Positions 18,807 to 25,998 of a DNA stretch of 64,000 nucleotides are shown here, in pieces. Origin of the DNA: Candidatus Hydrogenedentota bacterium (GTDB taxonomy: Bacteria; Hydrogenedentota; Hydrogenedentia; Hydrogenedentales; JAGMZX01). Below the pieces are notes generated by a model. That model ran no database searches. It was given only the letters and a program-made list of their open reading frames with translations, and was not told where the DNA came from. Location of the stretch: assembly GCA_029556545.1 (NCBI GenBank), contig JAKQEQ010000098.1, positions 20,998-84,997 of the forward strand. The letters run 5' to 3'. Each line of letters begins with the position of its first letter. The first letter of the stretch is position 1. A program made the position numbers and the translations under genes.

Positions 18807-18850
18807 GCACGGCCATGAGCAAAACGGTGACGATTGAGTACTTTGCCCTG
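18792..18850 (+). pseudogene. Truncated duplicate of the moaD 5' end
   Basis: 59 bp copy of 18907-18965 containing the end of moaA, the moaD ribosome-binding region and the first twelve codons of moaD (MSKTVTIEYFAL). It differs at only two positions, both third-codon synonymous (AAA/AAG, TTT/TTC). A family A palindrome follows directly, so this copy reads into the repeat and stops in another frame. An intact moaD follows. Confidence 0.85.
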
Positions 18851-18897
18851 GGGATCGGGGACAGGCACGTCTCGAAGACTCGCTTGTGCCAGTCCCC
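18850..18897. repeat. Palindromic repeat (family A) between the two moaD 5' copies
   Basis: 48 bp identical to 4458-4505 inside actB. The imperfect hairpin GGGGACAGGCAC ... GTGCCAGTCCCC sits exactly between two 59 bp direct repeats, with nine further bases (GGGCCAAAC) on its right side. Confidence 0.88.
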
Positions 18898-18929
18898 GGG
18901 CCAAACCAGGTGGGAGGCTGAGCACGGCC

Positions 18930-19175
18930 ATGAGCAAGACGGTGACGATTGAGTACTTCGCCCTGCTGCGGGAAGCGCGCGGGTGCGCGCGCGAGAAGCG
19001 GGAAACGGACGCCGCGACCCCTCGGGTGCTTTACGGCGACTTGCGCGCGCGCTTCCGGCTGCCGATCTCGGCGGAGGCGATGCGGGTGGCGGTAAACGGC
19101 GCGTTCGCGTCGTGGGACGTTCCGCTGCACGACAACGACACGGTCGCGTTCATTCCGCCCGTGGCGGGAGGCTAA
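18930..19175 (+). CDS. moaD: MoaD, small subunit of molybdopterin synthase
   Basis: 81-residue ubiquitin-like sulfur carrier (MSKTVTIEYFALLREARG at the N-terminus) ending in the Gly-Gly tail (FIPPVAGG) that is adenylated by MoeB and then carries the thiocarboxylate for dithiolene formation. Length matches the family. The start is fixed by homology and by a good upstream GGAGG (18911-18915); a longer in-frame reading from 18834 passes through the palindromic repeat and is not native. It ends 2 bp before moaE, so the two synthase subunits are translationally linked. Its 5' end was duplicated (see 18792-18850). Confidence 0.92.
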   Translation: MSKTVTIEYFALLREARGCAREKRETDAATPRVLYGDLRARFRLPISAEAMRVAVNGAFASWDVPLHDNDTVAFIPPVAGG

Positions 19176-19177
19176 TC

Positions 19178-20920
19178 ATGTTTCGTCTTACCCACACCGC
19201 TATCGAGCCTTCCTCATGGAGCGCCCTTTGCGCGTCACCGCGGGCTGGAGCGCTTGCGACGTTCGAGGGCCGGGTGCGCGACCACGACGGGGGCCGCGCG
19301 GTAACGGCGCTGGTGTACGAGGCGTACGAGGGGCTGGCCGTGGATGAGGGCGAGCGGATACTCGGGGAGGCGCTCGAACGGTTCCCGGCGGAGGCGGCGG
19401 TGTGCGTGCATCGTCTGGGCCGGATCGATGTGGGGGAGACGGCGGTGTGGATTGGGGTGAGCGCCGCGCACCGGAAGGCGGCTTTCGCGGCGTGTGAATA
19501 CATCATCGACGAACTGAAGTCGCGCGTGCCCATCTGGAAGAAGGAGTTGTACGCGGACGGCGATGCGGCGTGGGTGGGCGCGGGGCGAGGAGTCCACGTT
19601 CCACGGGCGGGACGCGCGTGCTCCCTCCGCATGATCGACCCGGATACGGCGCTTTCGCTTGTGCGGGACACCACGGAGCCTTTGGCCCCGGTGCGAGTGC
19701 CTGTTCGAGACGCTCTCGGCCTGACGCTGGCGGAGGCGGTGTGGGCGGACCGGGCATATCCGCCCTTCGATAGGGCAATGATGGACGGATACGCGGTCCG
19801 TCTGGCAGACGCCGGTGGGGCGGCGCGGGTCGCGGGTGAGATCGCGGCGGGCGGGTGCGTGGATCAGACGCTTGAAGACGGTGTGACCTACGCGATCATG
19901 ACGGGCGCACCATGCCCTCCGGGAAGCGAGGCGGTGGCGCCGGTTGAAGTCGCGGAGCGCCGCAACGGCGCGGTGCACGTGCCCTCGCGGATAGCGCCGG
20001 GCGAACATATCGCGAGGATGGGGAGCGAATGCGCCGCGGGCACGGTGGTGGCGCGGCCCGGCGACCGGATCACCCCGCTGGTTATCGCCAATCTGGCGAC
20101 CTTCGGCTACACACACGTTCGCGCCGTGCCGAAGCCGGTGTGCGCCGTTATCACCACCGGATCGGAACTGGCGGACGAGAATGGCGGGCCGGGACCGTTT
20201 CAAATCCGCGACGCGAACGGTCCCATGCTTGCGGCGCTGCTGGATCAAGCGGGCATCCGGCGGCAGATGCGTGGGCACGCCGCGGACAACCTGGAATCCC
20301 TTCGCGCGGCGCTTGAAGAAGCGCGACATGCCGACGTCGTGCTGCTCACCGGCGGCGTATCGGCGGGGGCGTATGACGTCGTGCCCGCCGCTCTCGCGGC
20401 GCACGGCGTGGACGTGTTATTTCACAAGGTGACGCAGAAGCCCGGAAAGCCGCTCCTGTTCGGCAAAATGGGCACGCGCCTTTTCTTCGGCTTGCCGGGC
20501 AATCCGCTGGCGACGCACCTGGGGTTTCATCGTTACGTGCTGCCGGCGCTGTGGGCGCTCGCAGGATGCGCCGCGCCGCCGCAGCCGCCGCGCGAAGGCT
20601 GCCTGACGGGAGAACTCCGGGGCGTACGATCTCGGACCCTGTTTCAGTTGTGCGGCGCGGTGTGGATCGATGGCGCGTGGCACATCACGCCGTTGCCGTG
20701 CAAGGGGTCCGCGGATATCTTCAGCGTTGCCACGGCGAACGCCTATGTCCGGGTGGACCCCGGCGCGGCCCCGCGTCACGCGGGGGAATATGTCCCGTTC
20801 ACGATGCTGGGGGAAGAAGGCCCATATTCCACGGGCGGGACGCCCGTGTCCCCTCCACAATACTTAGGGAAGAAGGCCCATACTCCACGGGCGGAACGCC
20901 CGTGCCACGTCGCGGGATAA
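19178..20920 (+). CDS. moaE-moeA: MoaE-MoeA fusion: molybdopterin synthase large subunit joined to molybdopterin molybdenumtransferase
   Basis: 580-residue protein carrying two Moco enzymes in one frame. Residues 1-138 are MoaE (MFRLTHTAIEP; catalytic-loop KSRVPIWKKELYADGDAAWV). Residues 152-547 are MoeA, which inserts molybdate into adenylated molybdopterin: PPFDRAMMDGYAV, TTGSEL, LLTGGVSAGAYDVV and the PGKP motif are all visible. The linker (about residues 139-151) is encoded by a degenerate family B palindrome at 19602-19620; MoeA begins with an in-frame ATG at 19631 without a clear ribosome binding site. The last 33 residues (STGGTPVSPPQ...) are translated from two more palindromes. I saw no stop between the halves; sequencing error is possible but not indicated. 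Confidence 0.88.
   Translation: MFRLTHTAIEPSSWSALCASPRAGALATFEGRVRDHDGGRAVTALVYEAYEGLAVDEGERILGEALERFPAEAAVCVHRLGRIDVGETAVWIGVSAAHRKAAFAACEYIIDELKSRVPIWKKELYADGDAAWVGAGRGVHVPRAGRACSLRMIDPDTALSLVRDTTEPLAPVRVPVRDALGLTLAEAVWADRAYPPFDRAMMDGYAVRLADAGGAARVAGEIAAGGCVDQTLEDGVTYAIMTGAPCPPGSEAVAPVEVAERRNGAVHVPSRIAPGEHIARMGSECAAGTVVARPGDRITPLVIANLATFGYTHVRAVPKPVCAVITTGSELADENGGPGPFQIRDANGPMLAALLDQAGIRRQMRGHAADNLESLRAALEEARHADVVLLTGGVSAGAYDVVPAALAAHGVDVLFHKVTQKPGKPLLFGKMGTRLFFGLPGNPLATHLGFHRYVLPALWALAGCAAPPQPPREGCLTGELRGVRSRTLFQLCGAVWIDGAWHITPLPCKGSADIFSVATANAYVRVDPGAAPRHAGEYVPFTMLGEEGPYSTGGTPVSPPQYLGKKAHTPRAERPCHVAG
19602..19620. repeat. Palindromic repeat (family B, degenerate) at the MoaE-MoeA junction
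   Basis: CACGGGCG-GGA-CGCGCGTG, one base off the perfect palindrome seen at 20830. It is translated as part of the linker between the two enzyme domains. Confidence 0.65.
20812..20908. repeat. Tandem pair of family B palindromes forming the 3' end of moeA
   Basis: Two units, each made of GGGAAGAAGGCCCATA followed by a hairpin: CACGGGCG-GGA-CGCCCGTG at 20830-20848 and CACGGGCG-GAA-CGCCCGTG at 20886-20904, about 56 bp apart. They are read in frame as the C-terminal tail of the fusion protein and end 30 bp before mobB. Confidence 0.8.
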
Positions 20921-20933
20921 AAGGATTACGACC

Positions 20934-21503
20934 ATGCGAATCGTGCACATCATCGGCCACACAAACCACGGGAAGACCACGCTCATCACCGAACTCATTC
21001 CGGAACTGCGCCAGCGCGGCCTGCGTGTGGGCACGGTCAAGCATTGCGGGCACAAGCATGAGATTGATGTGCCGGGGAAGGACTCGCACCGGCATCGCGC
21101 GGCGGGCGCGGAGGTCGTGCTCGCGGTAACGCCGGACACGCTCGCCGTTTTCCGCGCACGGCCAGCTAAAAGGGACTTTTACGACGAAATGGCCGTGCAT
21201 TTTCGCGACTGCGACCTTGTCCTGGTCGAGGGCCATGCCAACGGACCCGGCCCGAAACTCGAAGTATGGCGCGCCGAACTTGGGACGTCGCCTATGGCCC
21301 TGGAACGCCCGGATGTGATCGGCATCATTAGCGACGATGCCCCGATTGTCCCCTGTCCCGTGTGGCTCCGCTGTGACGTGGCGGCCCTTGCCGCGCGGAT
21401 TAACGCCGTCGCCGCCACGCTTCCGGCGAGTCTCCCAACTGCGCCTGACGAGCCCACGCCCGCCATCGCGGACGGGAGGGACCAAGTATGTCTCAGCCGC
21501 TGA
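20934..21503 (+). CDS. mobB: MobB, molybdopterin-guanine dinucleotide biosynthesis GTPase
   Basis: 189-residue P-loop protein that assists MobA in forming bis-MGD, the cofactor form used by NarG. The Walker A motif is GHTNHGKTTL (residues 8-17). KHCGHKHEIDVPGKDSHRHR is the switch/histidine-rich region shared by MobB proteins, and LVLVEGHANG resembles the family motif LVLVEGFK. Residues after 165 form a low-complexity alanine-rich tail. A ribosome binding site AAGGA precedes the ATG. It overlaps moeB by 16 nt. MobA is not in the window. Confidence 0.9.
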   Translation: MRIVHIIGHTNHGKTTLITELIPELRQRGLRVGTVKHCGHKHEIDVPGKDSHRHRAAGAEVVLAVTPDTLAVFRARPAKRDFYDEMAVHFRDCDLVLVEGHANGPGPKLEVWRAELGTSPMALERPDVIGIISDDAPIVPCPVWLRCDVAALAARINAVAATLPASLPTAPDEPTPAIADGRDQVCLSR

Positions 21504-22690
21504 CGCTCGACCAAGTGGCGCGCGACACACGCGCCGGCCTCTCCGATGCCGAGCGCCTGTGGTACAGCCGCCACTTGCTGCTTTCCGAGGTCGGCGAGGC
21601 GGGCCAACGCCGCCTGAAGCGCGCTCGCGTCGTCATCGTCGGCATGGGCGGGCTCGGGTCTCCCGCGGCGCTCTACCTCGCCGCCGCCGGCGTCGGGCGC
21701 ATCGGCATGGTCGATGGTGACCGCGTGGACCCCTCGAACCTCCACCGGCAAGTGCTCTACAGCGAGGGTGACGTCGGCAGACGCAAGACAGACGCGGCCG
21801 CCGAGGCCCTATACCGCGCGAACCCGCACGTGCACGTGACGGCCCACGCCAAGCGGTTGTCCGCCGCCAACGCCGAGGAACTCATTTTGGGCTACGATGT
21901 CGTGATCGACGGGACCGACAACTTCCCCGCGCGTTATGCCCTGAACGACGCATGCGGCCTCGCGCAAAAGCCTTACGTCTACGGGAGCATCCATCATTTC
22001 GAGGGGCAGGTTGCCGTATTCGACGCGCGCCGCGGTCCCTGCTATCGCTGTCTCTTTCCCGCGCCGCCGCCCGCGGGCGCGGTGCCCACGTGCGCCGAAG
22101 CGGGGGTGCTCGGCGTCTTGCCGGGCGTTATCGGAATGATCCAAGCGACGGAGGCCATCAAGATCATCCTCGGCATCGGAGAACCGCTCATCGGCCGCGT
22201 GTTGACCTTCGACGCGCTCGATATGTCGTTCCAGACGCTGCGACTCGAAAGAAACCCCGGTTGCCCCTTGTGCGGGCCGAATCCGCGGATCGCGAAAGTC
22301 GAGGAGGTCGTTTCGTCATGCGTCGCGCGCGACCACGTCGATGCGCCTGCCTGTCCCGAGGTTACGGCGCCGGAACTACTCGCGCTGCTCGAAGGCGGAT
22401 CGAAGGTCACGCTTGTGGACGTGCGACAACTGCACGAAACCGCGGACGGCATCATCCCGGGCGCGATCTTGATACCCCTCGATGAACTGCCCGGCCGCGC
22501 GGGCGAGATCGATCGCGCTTCCGACGTGATCGTGTATTGCGCCATGGGCGTGCGGAGCCGCCGCGCGACCGCGCTGCTCGCCGACGCGGGTTTCGCACGC
22601 GTTCGCAGCCTGTCCGGCGGATTCAGCGCGTGGCGGGCCGCGTGGCGGCGGCCCGGGTCGCGCCGTGGGGCCGCCGCTTCCGCTGCGTGA
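21488..22690 (+). CDS. moeB: MoeB-like adenylyltransferase with C-terminal rhodanese domain
   Basis: 400-residue ThiF/MoeB-family enzyme that adenylates the MoaD C-terminus, fused to a rhodanese sulfurtransferase, as in MOCS3-type proteins. The nucleotide-binding loop GMGGLGSPAALYLAAAGVG and NLHRQ motif lie at residues about 52-85. Zinc cysteines appear as CYRC and CPLC. The candidate active-site Cys lies in PTCAEAGVLG. The rhodanese domain (about 295-390) has the active-site loop YCAMGVRS. The tail after residue 385 is Arg/Ala-rich. It could both activate MoaD and provide its sulfur, so no separate IscS partner is required locally. It is the last gene of the Moco operon. Confidence 0.92.
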   Translation: MSQPLTLDQVARDTRAGLSDAERLWYSRHLLLSEVGEAGQRRLKRARVVIVGMGGLGSPAALYLAAAGVGRIGMVDGDRVDPSNLHRQVLYSEGDVGRRKTDAAAEALYRANPHVHVTAHAKRLSAANAEELILGYDVVIDGTDNFPARYALNDACGLAQKPYVYGSIHHFEGQVAVFDARRGPCYRCLFPAPPPAGAVPTCAEAGVLGVLPGVIGMIQATEAIKIILGIGEPLIGRVLTFDALDMSFQTLRLERNPGCPLCGPNPRIAKVEEVVSSCVARDHVDAPACPEVTAPELLALLEGGSKVTLVDVRQLHETADGIIPGAILIPLDELPGRAGEIDRASDVIVYCAMGVRSRRATALLADAGFARVRSLSGGFSAWRAAWRRPGSRRGAAASAA

Positions 22691-22793
22691 GCGACGGGTA
22701 GCGTCTTCCGCCCGTTGTTCCGCTTGACTCGCGCGCGAATTCCCTTCATGCTCTTCCGCATGGCGGGACGCCGCCTTTTCCGGGAGAATTGCC

Positions 22794-25151
22794 ATGAGCT
22801 ATCCATCGAGATCAACGATCCTTTACCGCATCGGCGTGTTGCTTGTTCTGACCGCGACGCAAGAGCCGGCCCGCGCCGAAACTCTGGCGGAAATCGGCGC
22901 GCGGCTTTCCGCCGAGACGAAGGCGGCGTATGAGGCAAGCCCCTTCTCCGCCCTGTCGCGCGACTACTTCTCCCGGTTCAGCCGCGACCCGGACGCCGTG
23001 GCAAGCGAAGAGGAGTGTGCCATCGACAGCGAGTGGCGCATCGTGATCCCGGCGGAGGCCGCCGAGTTGACGCGGCTCATGGCGGAGACGTTCGTCGAAT
23101 TCATGGAACGCTGCATGGGGGTATCGCTTGAAATCACGGACAAGATCTTGCCCACGGAGTCGTCGAAGACCATTGCGTTTCTCGAAACCGGCGGCGGCGA
23201 CCCCGATACGCCGGACAGTTTCACGCTCGATGTCGCGAAAGAAGCGATCGTCCTCTCCGGCCAGAGCGTGGCCGGACTCCGCGACGGCATCGCGCGGCTC
23301 ATCGACCGAATCGGCATGCGCCAGGCGCCGTTCCTTCCGCTCGGTAAGCAGGTGTATACGCCCCGGCTGCGTGTACGCCTGGGCGCGACGCCGTTTCTCG
23401 GGTCCTACCGCGACGTTGTGCTTCTCGGCTACAACACCGTCTTTGCCGCGGGCGGCAACCTGCACGCCTTGTCCACGTCGGACGCGATCCCCGAGTTGGC
23501 GGCCCGCCGCGTGGAGGGTCTGCTCGAAGGCGGTGTCTCGGCGGCGCGCGAGGCGCGGCGCTGGGGTCTGAAAACGTATGCGTTCATAGACACGCGCCAG
23601 AAGTTTCCAAAGGATGATCCGGTGTTCGAGGCGCACCCGGACATCCGCGGCGCGCTTACGTGGAAGGCCGACGGGGAGTACACATTGTGCACCGAGCACC
23701 CGTTGGTGAAGCAATTCCTTCGCGAGAGCGTCGAGGGCATTTTCCGCGCCGACCCGCAACTCGACGGGCTCGTGATGATCATCGGCGGCGAGGGCTTCTA
23801 TCACTGCTACATGCGCCCCTACGGCGTCGAGAAGGGGCGCACCAACTGCCCGCGCTGCGACGCCCTCGGCGCGGAGCAGGTCGTGGCGAACTTGATGAAC
23901 CTGCTCAAGGACGCGGCACGCTCGGCAAGCCCAAACGCGGAGGTACTCGGCTGGCCGTACAGCGCGGAGCACGTGTGGTCCGCGGACAAGGCGCAGCTCG
24001 GCCTCATCGAGCGGCTCGAACCGGGCGCGGGCATCTTCAGCGAGATCGAGAAGGACGAATACGTCCGGAAGCCCGACGGCGTGAACAAGCACCTGTGGGA
24101 TTACAGTATCGATCTCATCGGCCCCGGCGATCGGGCGCGCGCCCAGGTCGCCGCGTGCAAGGCGCGCGGCCTCCCGGTCTACCTGAAAAGCGAGCCGGAA
24201 CTCGGCTTCGAGGCGCCGCGGCTTCCGCACATCCCGTGCATGGACCGCTGGGCCGCCCGGGCCGAGGCGCTGGCCTCGTGCGGCGCGGACGGCGCGTGGG
24301 TTTTTCCCGCGTTCAGGCCCTGTTACGGCGCGAGCGCCTCCGAGATCAACAAGTTGTTCTGGTGGACGCTCGCCCCCGACCCGGACTCCGCCCTCGCGGC
24401 CTTCGCCGCGCGCATCGCGGGCCCGGAAGCCGCGCCGCATCTCCGCGCGGCCTGGCGCTACGTCTCCGAAGCTATCGAGTGGTCGCCCGAACTGCCCTCG
24501 TATTACACCGGGCCGTACTATCTCGGTCCCGCGCATCCCATGTGCGCCGACCCGGACGCCGCCATGCCGGACGTGTTCAAGGGCCGCTACCTGTTCCACG
24601 CGGAAATCGCGGACGCGGAAGGACTCAAACTTACGCCGACCTACGTCGTCAACCCGACGGGCAACATCCCCGTCTTCGGGCGCTTCTACCGTGAAATGGA
24701 ACGGCTGCTGAAGCGCGCCCTGGACGAAATGGACGCCGCGCGGCCCATGGTCGCGAAGCGATGCCGCCTGATGTTCGACGCCGAGGACTCGCCTGTCCGC
24801 TGGTTCTATCACACCGCCCGCACCGAGGCGAACTTCTACGAGTCCTGTCAACTGCGTGCCCGGCTCCTGGCCGTCGTCGACGGCAAGACCACCGCGTCGC
24901 GCAAGAATTCCGCGACGATGCTCGATCGCTGGCGCGAGGTGCTCGAAGACGAACGCGCGAACGCCGAGGCCGCGCTGCCCGTCATGGAGCGGGACATGCG
25001 CCTCGATTTCTACTACGGCGGCGATCATACGTTTTCCCACGGCACGGACATGATCCGCGCCAAACTTACCCTGCTTGATCACGAATTGAACGAATTCCTG
25101 CCGACGCTGGAAAAGCGCATCAAGGCAGCGGAAACGGGCCGTAAGGAGTAG
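22794..25151 (+). CDS. Secreted glycosidase-like protein (GH20-like N-domain), function unknown
   Basis: 785-residue protein with a signal peptide (MSYPSRSTILYRIGVLLVLTATQEPARAE). Residues about 80-180 resemble the N-terminal beta/alpha domain that precedes GH20-type catalytic barrels (KTIAFLE...DSFTLDV...IVLSGQSVAGLRDGIARLID). The following part looks like a TIM barrel (VRLGATPFLGSYRDVVLLGYN, then DGLVMIIGGEGFYHCY and the paired cysteines TNCPRCDALG). The C-terminal 200 residues are helical. It is related in layout to the protein at 50027-52267, which shares the CPRC-type pair after a TIM-barrel strand. I do not see the GH20 catalytic Asp-Glu pair, so the substrate is unknown. Confidence 0.72.
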   Translation: MSYPSRSTILYRIGVLLVLTATQEPARAETLAEIGARLSAETKAAYEASPFSALSRDYFSRFSRDPDAVASEEECAIDSEWRIVIPAEAAELTRLMAETFVEFMERCMGVSLEITDKILPTESSKTIAFLETGGGDPDTPDSFTLDVAKEAIVLSGQSVAGLRDGIARLIDRIGMRQAPFLPLGKQVYTPRLRVRLGATPFLGSYRDVVLLGYNTVFAAGGNLHALSTSDAIPELAARRVEGLLEGGVSAAREARRWGLKTYAFIDTRQKFPKDDPVFEAHPDIRGALTWKADGEYTLCTEHPLVKQFLRESVEGIFRADPQLDGLVMIIGGEGFYHCYMRPYGVEKGRTNCPRCDALGAEQVVANLMNLLKDAARSASPNAEVLGWPYSAEHVWSADKAQLGLIERLEPGAGIFSEIEKDEYVRKPDGVNKHLWDYSIDLIGPGDRARAQVAACKARGLPVYLKSEPELGFEAPRLPHIPCMDRWAARAEALASCGADGAWVFPAFRPCYGASASEINKLFWWTLAPDPDSALAAFAARIAGPEAAPHLRAAWRYVSEAIEWSPELPSYYTGPYYLGPAHPMCADPDAAMPDVFKGRYLFHAEIADAEGLKLTPTYVVNPTGNIPVFGRFYREMERLLKRALDEMDAARPMVAKRCRLMFDAEDSPVRWFYHTARTEANFYESCQLRARLLAVVDGKTTASRKNSATMLDRWREVLEDERANAEAALPVMERDMRLDFYYGGDHTFSHGTDMIRAKLTLLDHELNEFLPTLEKRIKAAETGRKE

Positions 25152-25366
25152 CGCTGACGCAGTGTTCAGAGGTGGGGTTTGTTCGCGTGATTCGTGGCTA
25201 GAGCCACTCAATAGGGGATAACCATGAATGATCCGAATCACACGAATGTCGCGGTATTGATGCCGCGTCGTGAGACAATTATGGTGGGCTGGAAGTCAAC
25301 GCGAATCGCGAACGTGAAGCAGTTGTTTGCCCCGTGCTATGCTGCTCGCGTAAAGGAGGCAATACC

Positions 25367-25582
25367 ATGACCGTGGCGGAGAACATCATCGAGCGCGTAC
25401 GCCTCTTGCCGGCGCCGCTCCAGGCGGAAGTCCTGGACTTTGTCGAATTCTTGGCAAACAAGGCGGACGCGGAAGAACGAGAAGCCTGGAGCCGCTTCTC
25501 CTTGGCTCAAGCCTTTCGCGACATGGAATCGGAGGACTGCCTTTATTCAGAACAGGACATAAAGGAACCCGCCAATGATTGA
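25367..25582 (+). CDS. DUF2281-type antitoxin
   Basis: 71-residue protein beginning MTVAENIIERVRLLPAPLQ, followed by AEVLDFVEFLANKA, the core of small DUF2281-type antitoxins that form a helix pair and neutralise a downstream toxin. The ATG at 25367 is chosen for its ideal ribosome binding site (AAAGGAGG at 25352-25359); a longer upstream reading has none. It overlaps the PemK-like toxin gene by 8 nt, the usual arrangement for a type II toxin-antitoxin pair. The C-terminal half is acidic (DMESEDCLYSEQDIKEP), as expected for a toxin-binding tail. Confidence 0.8.
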   Translation: MTVAENIIERVRLLPAPLQAEVLDFVEFLANKADAEEREAWSRFSLAQAFRDMESEDCLYSEQDIKEPAND

Positions 25583-25922
25583 GGAAGGACAGATCGTCCT
25601 TATCCGCTTTCCCAGAACCGATCTCACACAAGGTAAACTCCGCCCTGCTGTTGTAATTCGGAAACTGCCCGGACCATATGATGACTGGCTTATCTGTATG
25701 ATCTCGACTCAAATCGCGCGCGCCATTGGCGGCTTTGACGAGATCATCAGTGCTGATGATCCGGATTTCGGCAGTTCAGGCCTGAAAACCGAAAGCGTAG
25801 TGCGCATATCGCGGCTGGCAATTGTTGAGCGGCGCGCACTCTCCGGCGCCATTGGCAGGATTCATTCTGAACGCCTTACGCGTATCAGGAAGATCTTATC
25901 TGACTGGATCACTGAGAAGTAA
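25575..25922 (+). CDS. PemK/MazF-family toxin (mRNA endoribonuclease)
   Basis: 115-residue protein of the PemK/MazF fold. The N-terminal strand pair EGQIVLIRFPRTDLTQGKLR followed by PAVVIRK is the family signature; the conserved arginine/proline (KLRPAVV) and the late Ser/Thr region (KTESVVRISRLAIVERR) match the active-site face. The C-terminal helix is SERLTRIRKILSDWI. It is expected to cleave single-stranded RNA when the upstream DUF2281 antitoxin is lost. The pair sits alone between a glycosidase-like gene and an FG-GAP gene. Confidence 0.82.
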   Translation: MIEEGQIVLIRFPRTDLTQGKLRPAVVIRKLPGPYDDWLICMISTQIARAIGGFDEIISADDPDFGSSGLKTESVVRISRLAIVERRALSGAIGRIHSERLTRIRKILSDWITEK

Positions 25923-25998
25923 CGCGCCCTAACCGCGGCCCTACATGTCGCCGGTGCGATGGAACGCTCCATAAGCGCCAACCAGGGACTCCTCTTAC

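Noticed and set aside
18834..18929. N-terminal extension of MoaD (MSTLPWGSGTG...)
   Set aside because: It is translated from the palindromic repeat and from the duplicated moaA/moaD junction; the family start is at 18930.
22812..25241. 809-codon open frame on the minus strand opposite the glycosidase-like gene
   Set aside because: High-GC shadow: Arg/Ala/Gly/Val/Asp-rich translation without domains, while the plus-strand frame has a signal peptide and conserved segments.
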